Shown here: positions 59,301 through 64,000 of the stretch, one piece after another
Layout of the letters: each line of letters opens with the position of its first letter
Numbering within the stretch: position 1 is the stretch's first letter
From: Pleodorina starrii
Lineage: Eukaryota > Chlorophyta > Chlorophyceae > Chlamydomonadales > Volvocaceae
NCBI GenBank assembly: GCA_030267565.1
Contig: BRXU01000003.1
Coordinates: 4,501,001-4,565,000 of the forward strand
Reading direction: 5' to 3'
Length of the DNA: 64,000 nt
Made by a program: the position numbers and the translations under genes
The notes under the pieces: model-generated
The model's input: only the letters and a program-made list of their open reading frames with translations
Told to the model about the DNA's origin: nothing
Database searches by the model: none

Positions 59301-61522
59301 ACGGACCTCCGTCACAGGCCCCGTCTTTGAAGCCCAGCCCTGCGTGCAGCCAGCCAGCCGCTCACGGCGCGGCTGTCACCCCCACACAGGCAGAGCCCCT
59401 CCTCCTGTCGCTCCGCCAGTCTAGCATCCCGCCACACCGCTTACTTTCCCGAAACCCCACTAGACCCACCTCCAGCACTTCCGGCCCTAGCTTGAGATCC
59501 ACCAAGATGTCGTCCAGGTTGATGAAGTCCAGCCCGCGGTTCAGTTTCACCTGCGATGGGAGAGGGGCGGGGGCGGGGCGGGGAAGGAGATCGGGCCGCG
59601 GGAGGCGGGAGGGCGAAACGCGCCCGGCGCGCCCGGGCGAACGCGTTCATTGGCTGGAACGGGCGTCTGGCGCGGCCTGTCAGCAGTTCCAGATGTAGTC
59701 ATGGCAGTCCCAGGTGCAGCGCTGGGTCCGAGAGGCACGACCCTGGGCACCGTCGCGCTGATTCCCAATGAGCCAGCTGGTCGCAGGCGCCGCCCGGTTG
59801 CCGCAAAGACCCCGCCACTTCCGGTCGGCGCAGGCTCCGGCGCTACGTCACACACGCTCCATGGCTTGACAGGAGGAGCGTGGGCTAGTCGGCTGGCTAG
59901 TCGTCTGCACGCTCTCCCAGTTTCGACGGGCCTCGTGCGTGGCTGTGCGGGCTGTGCGTGGGCAGCCAGGCTAGCGCCCAGCCCAGGCAAATGGGATAGG
60001 CGGTTCCCGCTGATCCACGGGTTCATCGAGCGGCTGGACGCGCCTTTTCCGTGCCACACAAACAGCACACGCACTCACCATCCAATGCCGGATCTCGAGC
60101 ATTCGCCCTATGCATGCCTCCAACGCTTTCCGCATGTCCTGCAAGTCCGTCCCGGCGCGGCGAAAGGGGTGGTAGACTTTGTGGAGAGGCCAGGAGGGGT
60201 GCCCGAACAGCTACCCTGGGGCAGCGCCGCTGTACGCCCCTCTTAGGCAAGATAATCGACAGGGCTGTCAGCCTGCCTACAGCCAGCCAGCCAGCCAGCC
60301 TGCCTGCCTGCCTGCCAGCCAATCCGCCTACAAATGTTAGGAGCGCCCGATGGGGCCAGAAACAGCTCCCCGGAGGACTGGGCGGCGTTCCGTTGCCCCA
60401 GCATGAGCGGGCAGACGGTTCTGCGCTCAAGTACATGCTGCGCCTCGACTGCTCGACTGTTGCTGCTGCTGCTGACGACTGGCTCAGACAGTCGTCGGCT
60501 CGCAAACCGCCCCACCCGCCCCCAAATTCGCGCCCAGCTGTTCTCCCAGCGGGGGCACCCCGGCAGACTGCGAGCCCGCTGGATAGCTGAGACCTCAGCT
60601 GCCGTCCGCATTTCGCCGGATCATGCTGTCGATCCCGGTTGAGGGGTCGCGACCATTCATCGCCTCCATTCATTCGCTGCGGTTTCGGCTTTATTACCCC
60701 GGCTGAGGCACCAAACCGGTCCACAGTCGTCGGCAGGCAGGCTCCATTCCAGCGGGATCCGGGAGGCGCACCTGGCGCTTCTGGGGGTGCACCATCTGAT
60801 CGTACGCCGTCTCCAGCTTCCGCATGATCTGCAGGTACTTGATGTAAATGCACGCCCATTCGGATAGGTCCTGCAAAGCCCCGGTTGGGCGGCGGTTCGC
60901 GGTGCGGCGGGGAGCACCAAGGATGAAAAGAACCCAAAGAACTGGAGCCCTGCGACGCGCTCTCTAGGCGCGAAATCTCCGCAAATAGGTTTTACGTGCG
61001 TGGATGAAGCGTTCTGGGCTCGACCCAGATGGGGGCCGCGGGGTGGGTGGGCACCCGAGGCAGAACCCCATAGGTGCCGGCTCGCCCCTGCATCAGAGTA
61101 CGATCAGTCCCGGCGAAAGCGAGGGAGAAGACGGATACCCCATGGAACCCAGCGAAAGCTATAGAGCCTCGCTGCAGCCTGATGCCAGGTGTCGCCACCC
61201 CTGCCGTGGCCTCCCATGGGACCGGCGGATACCCCGCGGTAAACCCCGGCACACCTTGGGGGCCAAGGCGGGGTCTTCCGGGTTTTCTGCTTCAAGCTGG
61301 TCCAGAAGCTCCATCATAGCCTCCCGCCACATGATATCGTACGTGCTGCGCGTGGGAGAGGCATGCCAGGCAGGATCCCGACACGCTTTTATAAGCTCGT
61401 ACAAGGTTGGCTACTAGGTCTTCTTGATGCTAACAGTCGATAAAACGATCCATCAATCGGTTCGAGGCTCTGTCCTGGTTTGGGTCTGATACATGGGGCT
61501 GCGGAACTTACACGTTCGCCAT
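50312..61522 (-). CDS. DRC11: DRC11/IQCA1: IQ-motif AAA protein of the nexin-dynein regulatory complex
   Basis: Twenty-one exons, high to low: 61522-61512, 61345-61255, 60870-60772, 60138-60079, 59550-59470, 58827-58759, 58333-58214, 57862-57665, 57159-56992, 56477-56316, 55952-55800, 55595-55500, 54991-54827, 54320-54162, 53877-53749, 53478-53371, 52720-52625, 52256-52038, 51482-51315, 50759-50682, 50386-50312 (2505 nt, 834 residues; human IQCA1 is of similar length). Matches IQCA1 in order: TYDIMW at the start, IKYLQIMRKLE...HPQKR, DDILVDLKLGPE, VPVPKYF, an IQ motif near 208-229 (ARKIQAAIRGWLWRR), then an AAA module with Walker A GAEKTGKT (576-583) and Walker B SVIYIDE (Asp636, Glu637). Lys-rich runs at 354-375 and 460-487 and a Gly/Lys tail are algal additions. 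DRC11 is a structural subunit linking outer doublets in motile cilia. Start chosen from the 11-base exon. Confidence 0.93.
54331..54366. repeat. G-rich simple repeat in a DRC11 intron
   Basis: Alternating GGGGA and GGGA units between exons 13 and 14. On the coding strand this is a C/T-rich tract upstream of the exon-14 acceptor region. Confidence 0.8.
55416..55450. repeat. (ACCC)n repeat in a DRC11 intron
   Basis: About eight ACCC units with one change, between exons 12 and 13. The G-rich strand, which is the coding strand of this gene, could form a quadruplex. Confidence 0.85.
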
Positions 61523-62374
61523 CTCTCCTGGTAGCACGGGGCCGAACGGCCCCGAACGAAGATGCTCCTATGACAAGTAAAGTGTGATTACCGCAGCACG
61601 AGGGCTTTTCGAAGTGCAATTTGACGCGTCCCTGCTCGGCTAGCTTCTGTAATCCAGAATTTAGTGTAAGAAATTTGTAAGCAATTATCAAAAAACATTA
61701 ACAAATTTTTTTCTGGAGCTGCTCTGCGGGGCGAAAAATCATATGCGGCATTGCCGTATTTTGCCAACTTCCGCGATGCCCGTGGCCCCCACGCAATTCC
61801 ACACAATCTGTGGAGGAAATCGGTACGATTAAGCGACGAGTTCTATTTGCCATTAGCTTGACAAATTCCGCCTTGCGGTAGATTTGTTTCTTGTTCCTGG
61901 CCTTTCCCTTCCCGCGTGTTAACGAACTACATCTAAGCCTTTGACGGTGAAGCAACATTGTAAGATACGTGCGCACTCGTCACGGAGTGCCACCAGCGAG
62001 GGGCTTGGCGCCCTATTCCTGCGGCGTTATCGGGGAGGCCTAATTGCATACACGTGTAGCCTCGAGGAAGATACGTGGGTATATGTGCACACTGTGCACT
62101 TCAGCGATTGAGGTAGGCTGCTCCGGTGTGCAATCTGACGGCCTCGTCCCCACGCAGGCTCCCCTGGCAGGTGCCCCTGGCAGCACCATAACCTTGAGCA
62201 CTGCTAGCATTGGCGGAGTGGGCTGCCGTCGAACGGAGCAGCATGCGCTCTTGCGCTGCCTGAGCCCGATGGTCACCTGCACGACACAGTGAGGAGCCCC
62301 AGACTGCAGCGGGACATCCGTCTGCCGCCGCCAGCTCTCGGAGCTGCACGAGCAGCGCCGGCCGCGGCGGCACC
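61523..62374. promoter_or_regulatory. Divergent promoter region of DRC11 and the QLQ-domain gene
   Basis: About 850 bases between two outward-facing start codons. It is unusually AT-rich around 61,660-61,960, unlike most of the window, which fits a promoter or nucleosome-depleted region. No coding exon recognised; a short upstream exon of the QLQ gene is possible. Confidence 0.5.
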
Positions 62375-62683
62375 ATGCAGAACCACGGGTATGGCCAGCA
62401 GCCACAATATGGCCAGGCGCAGATGCAGCTCCCAAACCTGCAGCAGATGCAACCGTCGCAGCAGGCACCGTACGGCATGCCTGCCAACAGCCCCATGTCG
62501 CTCATGCAGCCGCAGCAGGCGATGCATGGTGGGCAGAGCCTTCAGCAGCAGGCCGGCAACATGGCTCCGGGGCCCACGCAGGCGTACCAGGGGCAGTTCC
62601 TGACGCCCCAGCAGCAGCCGCTGATGAAGCAGGAGCCGTCGGCGGCGCAAGCTATGCAGCCGGGGCCCATGCAACCGCAGCTG

Positions 62684-62714
<31 letters not shown>

Positions 62715-62815
62715 GGACGCCTCAGCAGCAGTCCTCGTTCGGCGTCCCGAACGCCCAGACACCTGCGGCACAACATGCACAGGTGCAGCTGCGCATGCTG
62801 CAGCAACAGCAACAA

Positions 62816-62847
<32 letters not shown>

Positions 62848-63415
62848 GCAACAACAGCGACCCATATCGATGAACAGCCAGCCGACGCAGCAGCAATTCG
62901 CTGGTATCGCTGCCTTGGCACAGCAAACGCAGCTGGGCCAACAGGCGACACCGCAACCTGGCATCCACCACCCACAGCCTGTGCACGCCGCCGCCGCAGC
63001 CTCAGCCTCCACTCCGGGCGTTCCAAACGCTCAGGCTTTCGGTTCTCAGTTCCAGACCGTCAGCCCGGGGGCGTACGGCGGCGGCGGCACCATTTCACCG
63101 CAGCCGCGACCCGTGGGTCGGCCCCCGTCCGCTCCGGCGATGGGCTTTACCGACAACCAGCTTACAGTGCTCAAGGCCCAGATCATGGCTTTCAAGGCCC
63201 TTAAGAAGGGCTCTGTGTCCAAGGACCCTCTCTGGCCTCACACCCTGGCCGACTGCTACCCTCCGCCGCTTGCCATGAAAAGCACCAAGAAGTTAATGGC
63301 GGCGCACAACAAGATTGTCGCCGCGGCGGCCAGCGATGCCGTCAAAACAGCGGCGGCGCAGCAACAGCAGGCGACAGCGGCGGCCGTCGCAGCCGCAGCG
63401 GCATCGCTGCTGCAG

Positions 63416-63453
<38 letters not shown>

Positions 63454-64000
63454 AGCGGCTGTCATGCAGGCGGCCGCAGGCCGCGCGGCGGCGGCGGCGC
63501 CGGCCGCGGCGCTGGCCCTTGCGCCGCCGCTGGAACCGCCGAAGGACGCGAAGGAGGTGCACCGCTGGCAGGGGCCGCTGGTGACGTTTGAGAAGCCGCC
63601 GGAGGTGGAGGTGCCGCCGGCGGTGGCGCATGCCGCCGCCACCGCCGCCGCCACCAACGCGCTGACCAACGCGCTGGCGTCGGGCCAAACGCACGAGCAA
63701 GCCATGATGGCGGCGGCGGAGGCGGCGAAGCTGGCCACCGCCACCGCCCACGCTGTGGCCGCCAGCAGCCACGAGGCCTCCGCATCGGTGGTGCAGTGGG
63801 ACGTGACGCGGTTGATGATGATGGAGTACAACAAGATAATGGTGCGCAAGCGCAAGCGCCGCGTGACGCAGCTGTTGGAGATGCTGCGTGCGAAGGACCG
63901 CCTCGCGCCAGGCTTCGACGCCGGGCCGCGGCCGCGGCGGCTCCCGCCGACCGGCGACGCCGCGACAGCGGCGGCGGCGATGCCGCCACCGCCGCCGCCG
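62375..64000 (+). CDS. Gln-rich QLQ-domain protein, probably BRM/SNF2-type chromatin remodeller, 3' end missing
   Basis: Open from ATG 62375 (context ggcggcaccATGC) for 542 codons to the window edge with no intron. Residues 1-250 are Gln/Met/Pro-rich with two long poly-Gln runs. A QLQ domain begins near residue 258 (FTDNQLTVLKAQIMAFKALK), the module found N-terminally in BRM/SMARCA2/4 ATPases and in plant growth-regulating factors. It is followed by LWPHTLADCYPPPLAM, a third poly-Gln run and long Ala-rich stretches, then MVRKRKRRVTQLLEMLR near 489-505, which could lead into an HSA region. The large low-complexity N-terminus and position of QLQ favour a BRM-type SWI/SNF ATPase over a growth-regulating factor, which would show a WRC zinc motif soon after. 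The helicase domain would be beyond the window. Confidence 0.72.
62682..62705 (+). repeat. CAG run coding poly-Gln (first)
   Basis: About eight CAG-type codons in frame in the QLQ-domain gene. The shortest of its three poly-Gln tracts. Confidence 0.9.
62800..62857 (+). repeat. CAG/CAA run coding poly-Gln (second)
   Basis: About eighteen Gln codons, mixed CAG and CAA, just upstream of the QLQ domain. Confidence 0.9.
63411..63453 (+). repeat. CAG/CAA run coding poly-Gln (third)
   Basis: About fourteen Gln codons after the QLQ domain, followed by Ala-rich coding sequence. Confidence 0.9.

Noticed and set aside
61255..61404. DRC11 start at the upstream end of this frame
   Set aside because: The first codon there is TTG, not ATG, and a stop lies just above; the 11-base upstream exon gives a proper start matching IQCA1.
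62273..62986. Minus-strand poly-Leu frame
   Set aside because: Shadow of the CAG runs in the QLQ-domain gene.

Overview
This window reads as nuclear DNA from a volvocine green alga of the Chlamydomonas type. It is GC-rich, and its genes are cut into many short exons by GT-AG introns of roughly 100-500 bases. TGTAA motifs of the green-algal poly(A) type lie downstream of several genes. The proteins carry long poly-Gln, poly-Ala and Gly/Pro runs, and two Chlamydomonas-type telomere units (CCCTAAAA) occur inside the sequence. Two genes encode ciliary proteins: the centriolar/basal-body protein OFD1 and the dynein regulatory complex subunit DRC11. I see no tRNA, rRNA, CRISPR array or bacterial-style operon. 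Species is inference; I could not run a search. All gene models were joined by hand from donor and acceptor sites. For every multi-exon model that is complete in the window, the exon lengths sum to a multiple of three.

Layout. 1-2700 (+): 3' part of a triose-phosphate/nucleotide-sugar translocator gene. 4415-7312 (-): 3-ketodihydrosphingosine reductase in seven exons. 7677-11106 (+): an unrecognised repeat-like protein with a likely organelle presequence. 11926-22273 (+): an 18-exon OFD1 orthologue with a LisH motif, coiled coils and a 401-codon Gln/Pro-rich exon. 23947-40097 (-): four tandem copies (A-D) of a two-exon F-box-like/leucine-rich-repeat gene, separated by spacers that are themselves repeated; copy B has a premature stop and the spacer above copy A carries a small inverted-repeat element. 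41269-44485 and 45778-48664 (+): two tandem BAH-domain genes whose last two exons are nearly identical while the first five have diverged. 50312-61522 (-): a 21-exon DRC11/IQCA1 gene that begins with an 11-base coding exon. 62375-64000 (+): 5' end of a Gln-rich protein with a QLQ domain, probably a BRM/SNF2-type chromatin remodeller, cut off by the window edge.

How it fits together. The single-copy genes are ordinary housekeeping or ciliary genes with no obvious joint pathway. The unusual part is 23.9-48.7 kb: a young lineage-specific tandem array (F-box-like/LRR) next to a young tandem pair (BAH). The array shows duplication, loss by nonsense mutation, length change in an acidic loop, insertion of a small element and spacer rearrangement. 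The BAH pair shows signs of gene conversion. The array has no function I can name and is the best candidate here for something undescribed.
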